Shown here: in pieces, positions 1 through 9,481 of the stretch
Layout: every line of letters starts with the position of its first letter
How positions within the stretch are numbered: the first letter of the stretch is position 1
From: Sinorhizobium chiapasense
GTDB taxonomy: Bacteria > Pseudomonadota > Alphaproteobacteria > Rhizobiales > Rhizobiaceae
Length of the DNA stretch: 64,000 nt
NCBI RefSeq assembly: GCF_036488675.1
Contig: NZ_CP133148.1
Coordinates: 310,001-374,000 of the forward strand
Direction of reading: 5' to 3'
Program-made: the position numbers and the translations under genes
Notes under the pieces: model-generated
Told to the model about the DNA's origin: nothing
The model's database searches: none
The model's input: the letters and a program-made list of their open reading frames with translations, nothing else

Positions 1-616
1 GGAGAACGCTTTGGGGAACAACCACCGAAAAGGTCGACAGCACCGGCCCAAGGCCGATCGTCATATCGATGGAGGCCGCGAAAACGTCCACCATCGCCGG
101 ATCGGATTTGGGGCGTGCTTCGCTGTTGTATGGACGGCCGACGACAGGCTCGAAGCCACCCGGCGCGTTCACCGCTAGGCGCAGCACATCGGCGATTTTT
201 TCGAAGACAGGCACCGCGACGTCGATCTCGATCTGCGACATCGACCGGGGCTGCGGTTCTCCGATGCTCATGGGCTCGGCGCCGAGCAAGGCTTCGACGA
301 GGGTGATGAGAACCGGACTGTCGCAACCGATCTGGAAATCCTGGCACCAGTTGCGCAGCGAAGCGTCGGCTAGCAGCACGCCGTCTCCAAGACCGGCAAT
401 CAGCTCGTTCCTGAGACCGGTCTTGAAACCGGCATAGCCGATTGCAATGTCGTGACCGGTCTCGGCCTTATATATGCCCGGAAGCAATTCGCCGAAGACC
501 TGGCCGAGTTCGAGTGCGGTGCGGCCGATGGTCTTGTCGTCGCCGAGCGCGCCGATCATGCGCGCAAGCAGCCTCTTGTCGAATGCGTAGACGTTCGTTG
601 CCGAGCTCAGGTTCAT
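1..616 (-). CDS. fliM: Flagellar motor switch protein FliM (N-terminal part; rest lies off the left edge)
   Basis: FliM forms part of the cytoplasmic C-ring that binds phospho-CheY and sets motor rotation. The ATG at 616 follows the motA stop codon after one base, so the two genes are probably co-translated. About 205 residues are visible. A CheC-like middle domain can be recognised, including an S-Q-I-E-I motif near residue 130. The classical N-terminal CheY-binding EIDALL-type peptide is not visible at the start (the protein begins MNLSSATNVYAF), so this is a divergent rhizobial FliM. The family is usually about 310-340 aa, so roughly a third is missing here because of the window edge. Confidence 0.85.
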   Translation of the reverse strand, partial: MNLSSATNVYAFDKRLLARMIGALGDDKTIGRTALELGQVFGELLPGIYKAETGHDIAIGYAGFKTGLRNELIAGLGDGVLLADASLRNWCQDFQIGCDSPVLITLVEALLGAEPMSIGEPQPRSMSQIEIDVAVPVFEKIADVLRLAVNAPGGFEPVVGRPYNSEARPKSDPAMVDVFAASIDMTIGLGPVLSTFSVVVPQSVL

Positions 617-617
617 G

Positions 618-1496
618 TTATGCCGCCTTGCTTTCGCTGCCGCCGCCCGGGTTCATCATCTCCTGCTCGACTGCGTCGATGGACGGCCGCTCGTAGGCGG
701 AGATGGTCTTGCGGCCATATTCGAGCGCGACCTGCGGAACCGAGCCGTTCATGTAGGCAAGCAGCGTTTGCTTGACGATGACGTAGAGGCGGTTCTGCTT
801 CTCGCGCACGGCCTTGATGTTTGCGACGAGCGGGCCGACGATCGAATAGGAGAGGAAGACGCCGAGCAGGGTTCCGACGAGTGCGGCGGCGATCTTGGCT
901 CCAAGCACTTCCGGGGCCTCGTTGATAGCGCCCATCGCCTTTATGACACCGAGAACCGCTGCAACGATACCGATCGCCGGCAGCGCATCGCCCATGATCG
1001 TCAGGGAGTGATAGCACTTCATCTTGTCATGGGTGATCGTCTGGATCTCCTCGTCCATCAGCGCCTCGATCTCGTGCGAGCGGGCATTGCCGATGATGAT
1101 CAGTCGTACATAGTCACAGATGAAGGCGGTCAGTTCCTTGTTCTGCAGGACGGTCGGCGCGGACTGGAAGATCGAGGATTCCTCCGGGTTGTCGATGTGG
1201 CTCTCGATCTCGTTGCGGGACTTGGTCCTGAGATCGCGCATCAGGCTGTAGAGCACCCCGAGCGTATCGAGGTAGTGGCGCTCCTTCGGCACCTTGTGCC
1301 GGAAGGCTTCGCCGAGCGCCTTGCCGGTGTCTTTCACGACCTTCATCGAGTTGGCCATGATGAAGCCGCCGATGCCGGCCCCGCCGATGATCATCAGCTC
1401 GAAAGGCTGGTTCAGCACTTCCAGGTGGCCGCCCATCGCGAGATATCCGCCGAGGATACAGCCGAAGGTCACAAGAAGCCCGATGATGATGTTCAT
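618..1496 (-). CDS. motA: Flagellar stator protein MotA
   Basis: MotA is the inner-membrane stator subunit that couples proton flow through the MotA/MotB complex to rotor torque. The 292-residue protein begins [17 protein letters not shown], a typical first membrane helix. A large cytoplasmic loop follows (about 50-165) with charged residues for rotor contact, then a helix pair containing [13 protein letters not shown] and [14 protein letters not shown]. An upstream in-frame ATG at 1547 exists, but the start at 1496 begins exactly at the conserved TM1, so it is preferred. fliM follows after one base. The gene is divergent from the DUF1217 gene, and the 184-base gap between them should hold both promoters. 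motB is about 17 kb away, a split typical of rhizobia. Confidence 0.95.
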   Translation of the reverse strand: MNIIIGLLVTFGCILGGYLAMGGHLEVLNQPFELMIIGGAGIGGFIMANSMKVVKDTGKALGEAFRHKVPKERHYLDTLGVLYSLMRDLRTKSRNEIESHIDNPEESSIFQSAPTVLQNKELTAFICDYVRLIIIGNARSHEIEALMDEEIQTITHDKMKCYHSLTIMGDALPAIGIVAAVLGVIKAMGAINEAPEVLGAKIAAALVGTLLGVFLSYSIVGPLVANIKAVREKQNRLYVIVKQTLLAYMNGSVPQVALEYGRKTISAYERPSIDAVEQEMMNPGGGSESKAA

Positions 1497-1680
1497 TGTC
1501 GATACCTGTCGCGATCGTGGTTTTCCGTTGATGGAATAGGGATTCATCCTTGCGTGAAGCTGTTCGTAGAGCCCTCTTGAGACCCGCGCGCGGAACAGGT
1601 TCGCGCAAGCCAGTCAGGTCAGGATTTGCGAGGTCGGGCCAAGTGGCGCCCGGCTTTATTCCGGACAGGGCGAAGCGATC

Positions 1681-2460
1681 GTGACCACGACCTATACGAG
1701 CTACAAGCTGATCACCGCCGATCTGACGAAATCGCTGGAGCGCGTTTCCGAGCAGCCGGACGTTGCCCGCGAGACGGAATATTATCTGGCGAAGATCGGC
1801 AGCATCAAAACCATCGACGATTTTTTCGCCGATAGCCGGCTCTACAACTACGCGATGAAGGCGCACGGCCTCGAAGACATGGCCTATGCGAAGGCCTTCA
1901 TGCGCAAGGTGCTTTCCGAGGGCATCGACAGCGACGACGCCTTTGCCAACAAGCTGACGGATGGTCGTTATAAGGCACTGGTCGAATCCCTGAACTTCGC
2001 CCGCAACGGCGAGGCGGCGACCTCATTCGACCGCGCGCAAAGTGGCGTTGCCGACAAATATGCGCGCCAGACGCTGGAACAGAACGCCGGCGAGGAAAAT
2101 GCCGGCGTGCGGCTGGCGCTCTATTTCTCGCGCATGGCACCGACGATCACGAGTGGCTACGCCATCATCGCCGACGAGGCGCTGGCACAGGTTGTGCGAA
2201 CAGCTCTGCAACTGCCCGAGGAGTTCTCGGCGACCGATGTGGATCGCCAGGCCGAGGCCTATGAGGCGGCGATCGATCTCAAGGACTTCCAGGATCCCGA
2301 GAAACTGGCGGCGTTTCTCGACCGCTTCACCGCCCTTTGGGAAGTCAACAACTCCACGGACAGCTACGATCCGCTTGCAGTTTTCGGTTCATCGAGCGGC
2401 TACGGCATTTCCTCCGATCTGCTCCTGTCCATCAACAGCCTGAAACTCGGGGGACGCTGA
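1681..2460 (+). CDS. DUF1217-family flagellar-locus protein
   Basis: A 259-aa protein of unknown biochemical role that matches the DUF1217 family by its N-terminus (TSYKLITADLTKSLERVSEQP) and its mostly helical make-up. No signal peptide or membrane helix is seen, so it is probably cytoplasmic or exported by the flagellar apparatus. It starts with GTG at 1681. It is the first gene of the long rightward flagellar cluster and ends one base before flgF, which implies co-expression with rod genes. DUF1217 genes sit in flagellar loci of other Rhizobiales (from memory). A rod or assembly role is inference from position. Confidence 0.75.
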   Translation: MTTTYTSYKLITADLTKSLERVSEQPDVARETEYYLAKIGSIKTIDDFFADSRLYNYAMKAHGLEDMAYAKAFMRKVLSEGIDSDDAFANKLTDGRYKALVESLNFARNGEAATSFDRAQSGVADKYARQTLEQNAGEENAGVRLALYFSRMAPTITSGYAIIADEALAQVVRTALQLPEEFSATDVDRQAEAYEAAIDLKDFQDPEKLAAFLDRFTALWEVNNSTDSYDPLAVFGSSSGYGISSDLLLSINSLKLGGR

Positions 2461-2461
2461 C

Positions 2462-3187
2462 GTGCAGACTGGTCTCTATGTGGCGATCTCGTCGCAGATG
2501 GCGCTCGAAAAGCGCCTGAACACGCTTGCCGACAACATCGCAAACTCCGGCACCGTCGGCTTTCGCGGCGCTGAAGTGAAATTCAACCAGATGCTCGGCG
2601 ACACCAAACCGACCAAGGTTTCCTATGTGTCGGAAGGCGAGGAATACCTCAACACCAATACCGGGTCGCTTGCACGCACCGGCGCCTCGCTCGACTTTGC
2701 AATCAAGGGCGACGCCTGGTTCTCGATCGACACGCCCGGCGGGCCGGCTTTGACCCGCGACGGCCGATTCACGCTGACGGAGACCGGCGAGCTCGTCACC
2801 ATCAAGGGCTATCCGGTGCTCGACGCCGGCGGCGCGCCGATCCAGCTGAACGGCGGAACAGGCGAGATCACCGTCGGCGCCGATGGCGCCATCCACCAGA
2901 ACGGCAATCAGGTCGCTCTGCTCGGCCTCTACGAGGCGGACTTCAGCAACGGCTTCATGCGCTACGACAACAGCGCGGTCATGCCGGCAATTCAGCCAGA
3001 GCCGGTCGTAGACCGTTTTGACGTTGGCGTGATGCAGGGTTTCCTAGAAGAGTCGAACGTCAACGCCATCCAGGAAATGTCGCAGCTCATCATGGTCACC
3101 CGCGCCTTCGACAACATCACCGCCCTGATGCGCGACAGCGAGGGATCGCTGGAAGAGGCGATCAAGACGCTGGGCGGCACCCGCTGA
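2462..3187 (+). CDS. flgF: Flagellar basal-body rod protein FlgF
   Basis: FlgF is a proximal rod subunit exported through the flagellar type III apparatus. The 241-residue product has the rod-protein N-terminal signature (SSQMALEKRLNTLADNIANSG, residues about 9-29) and the C-terminal helical signature found in FlgF/FlgG/FlgE (EESNVNAIQEMSQLIMVTRAFDN is the region near 195-220). The start is GTG at 2462, one base after the upstream stop. fliI begins three bases after its stop. Length and domain layout are normal for the family. FlgG is the closest alternative, but a clearer flgG lies at 6520. Confidence 0.92.
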   Translation: MQTGLYVAISSQMALEKRLNTLADNIANSGTVGFRGAEVKFNQMLGDTKPTKVSYVSEGEEYLNTNTGSLARTGASLDFAIKGDAWFSIDTPGGPALTRDGRFTLTETGELVTIKGYPVLDAGGAPIQLNGGTGEITVGADGAIHQNGNQVALLGLYEADFSNGFMRYDNSAVMPAIQPEPVVDRFDVGVMQGFLEESNVNAIQEMSQLIMVTRAFDNITALMRDSEGSLEEAIKTLGGTR

Positions 3188-3190
3188 TAA

Positions 3191-4609
3191 ATGACGGAAA
3201 CCATGGAACGCGAAGGCCCCGAGACCCTTGCTGCATCGACATCGCTGGCGGCGCTCGCCGGGCTGGTCGAACGCTACGCCAAGCCGGAGTTTTCGATCGC
3301 ACCGGGTGGGCACGTGCAGACGATCGCGCCCGGGCATTACACCGTTAGCGGTCTTTCGCGCCACGTTCGGCTCGGCGACTTCGTCGCGCACAAGAGCGCG
3401 ACGGGTACACATCTCGGCGAAGTCGTCCGTGTCGAACCGGAGCAGGTCGTCGTCTGCCCGATCGAACCCGGCGATCCGATCGGCATTCACGATACGGTCA
3501 TACGCAAAGGCGCTTTCCGGATAGCGCCCACAGACAACTGGTGCGGCCGCACGATCAACGCGCTGGCGGAGCCGATCGACGGCCTGGGACCGCTGTTGCA
3601 AGGCGACGTTCGCCGCTCGATCTCCAACACCGCGCCGCCGTCCATGACGCGCAAGCGCGTCGAGCATGGTTTCAAGACCGGCGTGCGTGCCATCGACATT
3701 TTCTCGCCGCTCTGCCTCGGGCAGCGCCTCGGCATCTTTGCCGGCTCCGGTGTCGGCAAGTCGACGCTGCTTTCGATGCTCGCGCGTGCGGATGCCTTCG
3801 ACAAGGTCGTGATCGCGCTGGTAGGCGAACGCGGCCGCGAAGTCCGCGAATTCATCGAGGACACGCTCGGCGACAATCTTTCAAAATCGGTCGCCGTCGT
3901 CGCCACCAGCGACGAAAGCCCGATGCTGAGGAAGATGGCGCCGTTGACCGCCGTCACAATTGCCGAGCACTATCGCGACAAGGGTGACAACGTGCTCCTT
4001 ATCGTCGATAGCGTGACGCGCTTTGCCCATGCGATCCGCGAGGTGGCGACGGCGGCGGGTGAGCCTCCGATCGCGCGCGGTTATCCGGCTTCCGTCTTCA
4101 CCGAACTGCCCCGCCTGCTCGAGCGTGCCGGTCCCGGCGTCGAAGGGACCGGGACGATCACGGCGATCATCTCGATCCTCGTGGATGGCGACAACCACAA
4201 CGATCCGGTCGCCGACTCAACGCGCGGCATTCTGGACGGGCATATCGTGCTGGAGCGCAGCCTGGCGGAGGAGGGGCGCTATCCGCCGATCAATCCGCTT
4301 GCCTCGATTTCGCGCCTGGCGCGGAAGGCGTGGACTCCGGATCAGGAAAAGCTCGTGGCGCGCCTGAAGGCGTTGATCCATCGCTTCGAGGAAACGCGCG
4401 ATCTACGCCTGATCGGCGGTTATCGGCCAGGCGGCGATGCCGATCTCGACATGGCGATCAAGCAGGTGCCGGTCATCTATGAGGTACTCAAGCAGACGCC
4501 CGGCGAGCGGGCCGCGTTCGACGCCTTCACCGATCTTGCCAATGCGTTGAAGGCGGCCGCGATGGGGAATCAACCGGGTGCCGCCGGCGGCATGCGACCG
4601 AGGGGGTAG
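3191..4609 (+). CDS. fliI: Flagellar export ATPase FliI
   Basis: FliI is the hexameric ATPase of the flagellar type III export system and resembles the F1-ATPase beta subunit. The 472-residue product shows a Walker A loop GSGVGKST at residues 185-192, a Walker B strand VLLIVDSVTRFA near 266-277, and the GERGREVREF motif just after the P-loop region. It starts three bases after flgF and is followed two bases later by a small membrane-protein gene. No fliH or fliJ is adjacent, unlike in enteric bacteria. Candidates for both lie elsewhere in the locus (17921 and 32468). Confidence 0.96.
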   Translation: MTETMEREGPETLAASTSLAALAGLVERYAKPEFSIAPGGHVQTIAPGHYTVSGLSRHVRLGDFVAHKSATGTHLGEVVRVEPEQVVVCPIEPGDPIGIHDTVIRKGAFRIAPTDNWCGRTINALAEPIDGLGPLLQGDVRRSISNTAPPSMTRKRVEHGFKTGVRAIDIFSPLCLGQRLGIFAGSGVGKSTLLSMLARADAFDKVVIALVGERGREVREFIEDTLGDNLSKSVAVVATSDESPMLRKMAPLTAVTIAEHYRDKGDNVLLIVDSVTRFAHAIREVATAAGEPPIARGYPASVFTELPRLLERAGPGVEGTGTITAIISILVDGDNHNDPVADSTRGILDGHIVLERSLAEEGRYPPINPLASISRLARKAWTPDQEKLVARLKALIHRFEETRDLRLIGGYRPGGDADLDMAIKQVPVIYEVLKQTPGERAAFDAFTDLANALKAAAMGNQPGAAGGMRPRG

Positions 4610-4611
4610 GG

Positions 4612-5163
4612 GTGACCGACTTCGACGCAGACGAGATCGTTCGGCAGCACCGTTACGAGGGAAAGATGCCACTGTTCGACAAGTTCCTGGCTGCCATCGG
4701 ATTGGCGATGGCGGCGTTCGCGACGTTCTTTCCCTGGTATGCTTTCCTCCACCAGGACGAATTCTCGATGCCTCGCCTGTGGCAAGGCACGACGCGTGAT
4801 TTGCCGGAAAGCCCGGGCCGCGATGTGCCGTCGGTCTCGCCGCTGGCGATGGCCGACATGGACAGCGACACGGCCGCCGCCGTGGATCGTCTGACAACGG
4901 CGACTGTGCCTGGCCTCGGCGACGCACCAGACCACGGGCCGCCGGACCCCGAAGCAGGGATGGATCAGCCGCTGCCGGGACAGTCGGAGTTCAGGCTGAT
5001 GCATGTCGTCAACGGCCGCGCTCTGATCGAGGACGCAAGCGGTTTGTATATTGTTCGCGTTGGGTCGATCCTCCCGGACAACAGTCGCCTTGCGACGTTT
5101 CAGGAACGCAACGGTCGTTGGGTGATGATCACCTCCAGGGGCGAGATCTACGAAGAGCAGTAG
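4612..5163 (+). CDS. Conserved rhizobial flagellar-locus membrane protein, function unknown
   Basis: This 183-aa protein starts with GTG two bases after fliI, so it belongs to the same operon. It has a short cytoplasmic head, one membrane helix at about residues 24-45 (LAAIGLAMAAFATFFPWYAF), a proline- and acid-rich linker (about 60-120), and a small C-terminal domain of strands (RLMHVVNGRALIEDASGLYIVRVG). The topology suggests a bitopic inner-membrane protein with a periplasmic domain. I do not recognise a named family. Its placement between fliI and flgB argues for a basal-body or stator-associated role, but that is inference only. Confidence 0.75.
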   Translation: MTDFDADEIVRQHRYEGKMPLFDKFLAAIGLAMAAFATFFPWYAFLHQDEFSMPRLWQGTTRDLPESPGRDVPSVSPLAMADMDSDTAAAVDRLTTATVPGLGDAPDHGPPDPEAGMDQPLPGQSEFRLMHVVNGRALIEDASGLYIVRVGSILPDNSRLATFQERNGRWVMITSRGEIYEEQ

Positions 5164-5367
5164 ACGGTGGTCGGGAGTATGCGGCGGAGGAGCGGTGGCG
5201 CGCCGCTGCTTTAGCCGTCGGCAGCTCCGGTTCTGTTCCGTGCTCAAAATGAGGCGCTGCCGCGGCGCTTTAGGGCCGAATTGCGAGGCAGCCAGAAATC
5301 CGCGATCCCGACAAGTCCCACGCAAGATTACCTGCCTAGGTTCGTCACCATCAGGCAGGAGCTTTTG

Positions 5368-5748
5368 ATGGAACCGATTCAGCTTTTCGAACTAGCGTCG
5401 CGCCAGGCCCAATGGCTGACGGTTCGTCAGAACGTCGTGGCGGGTAACATCGCCAACGCCAATACGCCGCACTACCGGGCCAAAGACGTCGAGCCCTTTG
5501 AAAGCGTGCTGCAGAACACCGGCATCCAGATGGCGGCGACGCATCGTGCGCATTTCACCGAAAGCCCGGATGCCGCCCAGGTCACCGAAGTCAGCATGAT
5601 CGACGACGTGCAGGTGCAGCAGTCCGGCAACACGGTCGCGATCGAACAGGAAATGATGAAAACCGGTGAGATCAAGCGCGACTACGAGCTCAATGCCGGG
5701 CTCGTGAAAGCCTTTCACCGGATGATGCTCATGACGGTACGGAAATAA
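5368..5748 (+). CDS. flgB: Flagellar basal-body rod protein FlgB
   Basis: FlgB is a proximal rod subunit. The 126-aa product has the rod N-terminal signature ([21 protein letters not shown], about 18-38) and ends in the usual C-terminal helix. The start at 5368 is chosen because AGGAG lies 6 bases upstream (5357-5361) and the protein then begins [10 protein letters not shown], as in other FlgB. A longer frame from 5281 lacks both features. The 204-base gap upstream leaves room for a promoter for the flgB-flgC-fliE-flgG-flgA-flgI-motE-flgH series. Confidence 0.94.
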   Translation: MEPIQLFELASRQAQWLTVRQNVVAGNIANANTPHYRAKDVEPFESVLQNTGIQMAATHRAHFTESPDAAQVTEVSMIDDVQVQQSGNTVAIEQEMMKTGEIKRDYELNAGLVKAFHRMMLMTVRK

Positions 5749-5753
5749 GAATC

Positions 5754-6173
5754 ATGGATCCTTTGACTTCGGCCCTCAAGGTTTCAGCCTCCGGCCTGCA
5801 GGCGGAATCGACCCGCCTGCGCATCGTTTCAGAAAACATCGCCAACGCCCGCTCGACCGGCGACACGCCCGGCGCCGATCCCTATCGCCGCAAGACCATC
5901 AGCTTTGCGGCGGAGGTCGACCGGGCGAGCGGCGCATCGCTCGTCGAGATCCAGCGTCTTGGCACGGATGATTCGAATTTCAACATCGAGTTCGATCCCG
6001 GCAATCCGGCGGCCGACGAAAAGGGCATGGTCAAGATGCCGAACGTCAACGTCCTGATCGAAATGGCCGACATGCGCGAGGCCAACCGCGCCTATGAGGC
6101 CAACCTGCAGACCATCAAGCAGTCTCGCGATCTTATCTCCCAGACAATCGACCTGTTGAGGGCTTCGCAATAA
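5754..6173 (+). CDS. flgC: Flagellar basal-body rod protein FlgC
   Basis: FlgC is a proximal rod protein of 139 aa. It shows the N-terminal rod motif ending in [16 protein letters not shown] and the C-terminal motif with [20 protein letters not shown] (about residues 105-125). It lies five bases after flgB, and its TAA stop shares one base with the fliE ATG. Length is typical for FlgC. Confidence 0.95.
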   Translation: MDPLTSALKVSASGLQAESTRLRIVSENIANARSTGDTPGADPYRRKTISFAAEVDRASGASLVEIQRLGTDDSNFNIEFDPGNPAADEKGMVKMPNVNVLIEMADMREANRAYEANLQTIKQSRDLISQTIDLLRASQ

Positions 6174-6508
6174 TGATCGATGCAATCCAGTCCGTCGGCG
6201 CGTTTTCGGCCATGAAGGAGACGGAACGCGCGAGCCTGACGGCTTCCAGCTCGCTTACCACGCCCAGCGCCGGCGCTTCCATTCCGCAGGCGCAGAGCTT
6301 CGCCGAGGTCCTCGGCAACATGACGACCGACACCATCCGTTCGATGAAGTCCGCGGAGGGGGCGTCGCTCCAGGCCGTTCGTGGCGAAGCCAATACCCGT
6401 GAAGTCATCGACGCGGTGATGAATGCGGAACAGTCGCTGCAGACCGCGCTCGCCATCCGCGACAAGGTTGTGAGCGCCTATCTCGAAATCGCGCGCATGC
6501 AGATCTGA
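6173..6508 (+). CDS. fliE: Flagellar hook-basal body complex protein FliE
   Basis: FliE (111 aa) joins the MS ring to the rod and is needed early for export of rod proteins. The C-terminal half ([21 protein letters not shown], then [15 protein letters not shown]) matches the conserved FliE region. The start codon overlaps the flgC stop (TAATG), so translation is likely coupled. flgG starts 11 bases after its end. Confidence 0.94.
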   Translation: MIDAIQSVGAFSAMKETERASLTASSSLTTPSAGASIPQAQSFAEVLGNMTTDTIRSMKSAEGASLQAVRGEANTREVIDAVMNAEQSLQTALAIRDKVVSAYLEIARMQI

Positions 6509-6519
6509 AGGAACGAGAC

Positions 6520-7308
6520 ATGAAGGCCCTTTCCATCGCCGCCACGGGCATGAATGCCCAACAGCTGAACCTGGAAGTCATCGCGAACAACATCGCGAAC
6601 ATCAACACGACGGGCTACAAGCGGGCGCGTGCCGAGTTTTCCGATCTGCTCTATCAGACCGAGCGCGCCCAGGGCGTGCCCAACCGCGCCAACCAGGCGA
6701 TCGTCCCGGAAGGCGCGATCATCGGCCTCGGCGTCCAGACCTCGGCTGTGCGCAACCTTCATATCCAGGGCAGCCTCGTCAACACCGGAAACGATTACGA
6801 TCTGGCGCTCGTCGGCCGAGGCTGGTTCCAGATCGAGACGCCGGACGGAGAGACCGCCTATACCCGTTCGGGTGCTTTCAACACCAATGCCACCGGTCAG
6901 CTCGTCACGATTGACGGCTACACCGTCGTTCCCGGCATCACCGTGCCGCAGGATGCGAGCGAAATCACCTTTACCTCTTCCGGGCAGGTCCTCGTGCGTA
7001 TCGGCAACAACACGGAACTGCAGGAAATCGGCCAGCTGACGATCGCGAACTTCGTCAACGAGGCCGGGCTCGAGCCGCAGGGCGAGAACCTCTTCAAGCA
7101 GACGCCGGCTTCCGGCGAGCCGATCATCGGGACGCCGGCGGATCCCGGCTTCGCCCAGGTCAAGCAGAACTATCTCGAGGCCTCGAACGTCGATCCGGTC
7201 AAGGAAATCACCGACCTGATCTCCGCCCAGCGCGCCTATGAGATGAATTCCAAGATCATTCAGGCCGCAGACGAGATGGCGGCGACGGTCAGCAAGAATC
7301 TCAGGTAA
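6520..7308 (+). CDS. flgG: Flagellar distal rod protein FlgG
   Basis: FlgG is the distal rod subunit. The 262-residue protein has a classic N-terminus ([20 protein letters not shown] then [18 protein letters not shown]) and a C-terminal segment with [24 protein letters not shown]. Length is the usual 262 aa. A good ribosome-binding sequence (GAAGGAACGAGAC) precedes the ATG. It lies between fliE and flgA in the rod/ring operon. Confidence 0.97.
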   Translation: MKALSIAATGMNAQQLNLEVIANNIANINTTGYKRARAEFSDLLYQTERAQGVPNRANQAIVPEGAIIGLGVQTSAVRNLHIQGSLVNTGNDYDLALVGRGWFQIETPDGETAYTRSGAFNTNATGQLVTIDGYTVVPGITVPQDASEITFTSSGQVLVRIGNNTELQEIGQLTIANFVNEAGLEPQGENLFKQTPASGEPIIGTPADPGFAQVKQNYLEASNVDPVKEITDLISAQRAYEMNSKIIQAADEMAATVSKNLR

Positions 7309-7326
7309 CGTGAAACAGGGGCAAAC

Positions 7327-7833
7327 ATGATGTTTCGCCGATCCGCCGCAAACAAATCGCCAAACGGTTCCCCGGTTCGGGTGCGGACCGCGGCATTCGC
7401 CGTGGCTCTCGCGGCCCTTCTGTCGCCAGCTACTGTTTTCGCGGAACGGCCGACCGCTGTCATCCCCAAGCAGACGATCTATCCCGGCGAGACGCTCGAT
7501 GAGAGCCTCGTCGAGGTCGTCGACGTGACCAATCCCAATCTCACGGACGGCTATGTCCGTTCCATCGAGGAGATCGAGGGCAAGGTTACGAAACGGACCC
7601 TCCTTCCCGGACGGGTAATCCTCGCCTCGGCATTGCGCGACCAATACGCGGTCGAGCGCGGTTCGACGGTTCGGCTCATCTTCAACAATGGTGCCCTGAC
7701 GATCACGGCGGCCGGTTCGCCATTGCAGGACGCCGCGGTCGGCGACCTGATCCGCGCACGCAACGTCGATACCGGCGTCATCGTCTCCGGCACGGTTATG
7801 GCCGATGGCACTATCCATGTGGTGGCGAAATGA
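7327..7833 (+). CDS. flgA: P-ring assembly chaperone FlgA (short form)
   Basis: FlgA is a periplasmic chaperone that helps FlgI assemble into the P ring. The 168-aa product has an N-terminal signal peptide (about 1-38, with a hydrophobic core AAFAVALAALLSPATVFA) followed by a SAF/ChapFlgA domain (RPTAVIPKQTIYPGETLDES onward). It is shorter than the roughly 219-aa enteric form and lacks the extra N-terminal domain, as is common in alphaproteobacteria. It overlaps flgI by four bases (ATGA), consistent with a chaperone made together with its client. Confidence 0.9.
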   Translation: MMFRRSAANKSPNGSPVRVRTAAFAVALAALLSPATVFAERPTAVIPKQTIYPGETLDESLVEVVDVTNPNLTDGYVRSIEEIEGKVTKRTLLPGRVILASALRDQYAVERGSTVRLIFNNGALTITAAGSPLQDAAVGDLIRARNVDTGVIVSGTVMADGTIHVVAK

Positions 7834-8945
7834 AGCTGCACGTCTGTAAGTGGTTCCTGACGCTCGTCGCGGCCTTCGTCACGACGCTGACGCTTGCTCA
7901 TGGCGCCTCGCGCATCAAGGACGTGGCGTCGTTGCAGGCCGGACGGGACAACCAGCTGATCGGCTATGGTCTCGTCGTCGGCTTGCAGGGAACCGGCGAC
8001 AGCCTGCGCTCCTCGCCGTTCACCGATCAGTCGATCCGCGCCATGTTGGAGAACCTCGGCATCGCCACGCAGGGCGGCGAGTCGCGCACCCGCAACGTCG
8101 CGGCAGTGCTGGTCACGGCAACGCTACCGCCCTTCGCGAGTCCCGGCAGCCGCGTCGATGTAACAGTCGGCTCTCTCGGCGATGCGACGTCGCTGCGCGG
8201 TGGTACGCTGGTCATGACCTCGCTTTCCGGCGCCGATGGCCAGATCTACGCTGTGGCGCAAGGCTCGGTCGTCGTCACCGGCTTCAATGCGCAAGGGGAT
8301 GCCGCCACCCTCAATCAGGGCGTGACCACCGCCGGACGCGTGCCGAACGGCGCCATTATCGAACGGGAGCTGCCGGCGCGGTTCAAGGACGGCGTCAATC
8401 TCGTGCTGCAACTGCGCAACCCGGATTTCTCCACGGCTGTCGGCATGGCCGCGGCGATCAACAAATACGCCGCCGCACAGTTTGGCGGTCGCATCGCCGA
8501 AGCCAAGGATTCGCAATCGGTGCTGGTCGAAAAACCCAAGATGGCCGATCTTGCGCGCCTGATGGCCGACGTCGAAAATCTCGTGATCGAAACCGATGTG
8601 CCGGCGCGCGTCGTCATCAACGAAAGGACCGGCACGATCGTCATTGGCCAGGACGTGCGCATTGCCGAGGTCGCGGTCAGCTACGGCACACTCACCGTAC
8701 AGGTGACCGAAGCGCCGACCGTCGTGCAGCCGGCGCCATTCTCGCGCGGCGAGACCGCCCTGGAACCGAACACCATTATCGAGGCACAATCGGATGGCGG
8801 CACGGTCGCGATCCTGAACGGCTCGAGCCTGCGTTCCCTGGTCGCCGGCCTCAACAGCATTGGCGTCAAGCCGGATGGTATCATCGCCATCCTCCAGAGC
8901 ATCAAAACGGCGGGAGCCCTTCAGGCGGAGCTTGTTCTGCAATGA
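7830..8945 (+). CDS. flgI: Flagellar P-ring protein FlgI
   Basis: FlgI forms the P ring around the rod in the peptidoglycan layer. The 371-aa product has an N-terminal signal peptide (hydrophobic stretch LTLVAAFVTTLTLAHGA) and the conserved mature start SRIKDVASLQAGRDNQLIGYG. The region LVVGLQGTGDSLRSSPFT is diagnostic. It begins inside the flgA stop and ends inside the motE start, with four-base overlaps at both junctions. Length is normal. Confidence 0.97.
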   Translation: MKLHVCKWFLTLVAAFVTTLTLAHGASRIKDVASLQAGRDNQLIGYGLVVGLQGTGDSLRSSPFTDQSIRAMLENLGIATQGGESRTRNVAAVLVTATLPPFASPGSRVDVTVGSLGDATSLRGGTLVMTSLSGADGQIYAVAQGSVVVTGFNAQGDAATLNQGVTTAGRVPNGAIIERELPARFKDGVNLVLQLRNPDFSTAVGMAAAINKYAAAQFGGRIAEAKDSQSVLVEKPKMADLARLMADVENLVIETDVPARVVINERTGTIVIGQDVRIAEVAVSYGTLTVQVTEAPTVVQPAPFSRGETALEPNTIIEAQSDGGTVAILNGSSLRSLVAGLNSIGVKPDGIIAILQSIKTAGALQAELVLQ

Positions 8946-9481
8946 CCGGACACTTGGACGAACTTCTCGGCAAATCGCCGCGCACGCTCCTGATCTCGGC
9001 CGTTGGCGCATTGATGTTGGCACTGCCGGGCGCTTTCGCGCAGGACGTAACGGCACCACCGCCGGAAAGCGGCAGCGCCAACGAGATCCAGCAGTTCTGC
9101 ACAAATATAGCCGATGCCGCGCGTGACCAGCGCTACCTCCTGCAACGCAAGGAACTTGAAAATCTTCAGGCCAGCGTCGACGAGCGCATCTCGACGCTCG
9201 AGAAGCGGCGCGCCGAATACGAGGACTGGCTGAAGCGCCGCAACGATTTCCTCAAGCAGGCGGAGCTGGGGCTCGTCGATATCTACAAGACGATGAAACC
9301 CGATGCCGCGGCCGGCAAACTCGAAATGGTGCGCCCGGAGATCGCCGCGGCGATCGTCATGAAGCTGCCGCCGCGTCAATCTTCGCTGATCCTCAGCGAG
9401 ATGAGCGACGACAAGGCAGCGGTGCTGACGAACATCATTTCGAGCGCCAGCGATCCCAACACCTCGAAGGAGCCATCATGA
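8942..9481 (+). CDS. motE: MotE, periplasmic chaperone for MotC
   Basis: In Sinorhizobium meliloti MotE is a periplasmic chaperone needed for stability of the motility protein MotC. The 179-aa product has an N-terminal hydrophobic export segment (LLISAVGALMLALPGAFAQ, about 17-35), then a long charged helical coil (KELENLQASVDERISTLEKR and following), and a C-terminal segment (PPRQSSLILSEMSDDKAAVL) like the MgtE/FliG N-terminal fold seen in this family. The ATG overlaps the flgI stop by four bases and its TGA overlaps the flgH start. A longer reading frame covering it from 7850 is mostly out-of-frame flgI sequence. Confidence 0.88.
   Translation: MTGHLDELLGKSPRTLLISAVGALMLALPGAFAQDVTAPPPESGSANEIQQFCTNIADAARDQRYLLQRKELENLQASVDERISTLEKRRAEYEDWLKRRNDFLKQAELGLVDIYKTMKPDAAAGKLEMVRPEIAAAIVMKLPPRQSSLILSEMSDDKAAVLTNIISSASDPNTSKEPS

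Noticed and set aside
7850-8941. Frame that joins flgI sequence out of frame to MotE
   Set aside because: Only the part from 8942 resembles a protein; the earlier part is flgI read in a different frame. MotE is annotated from its own ATG.
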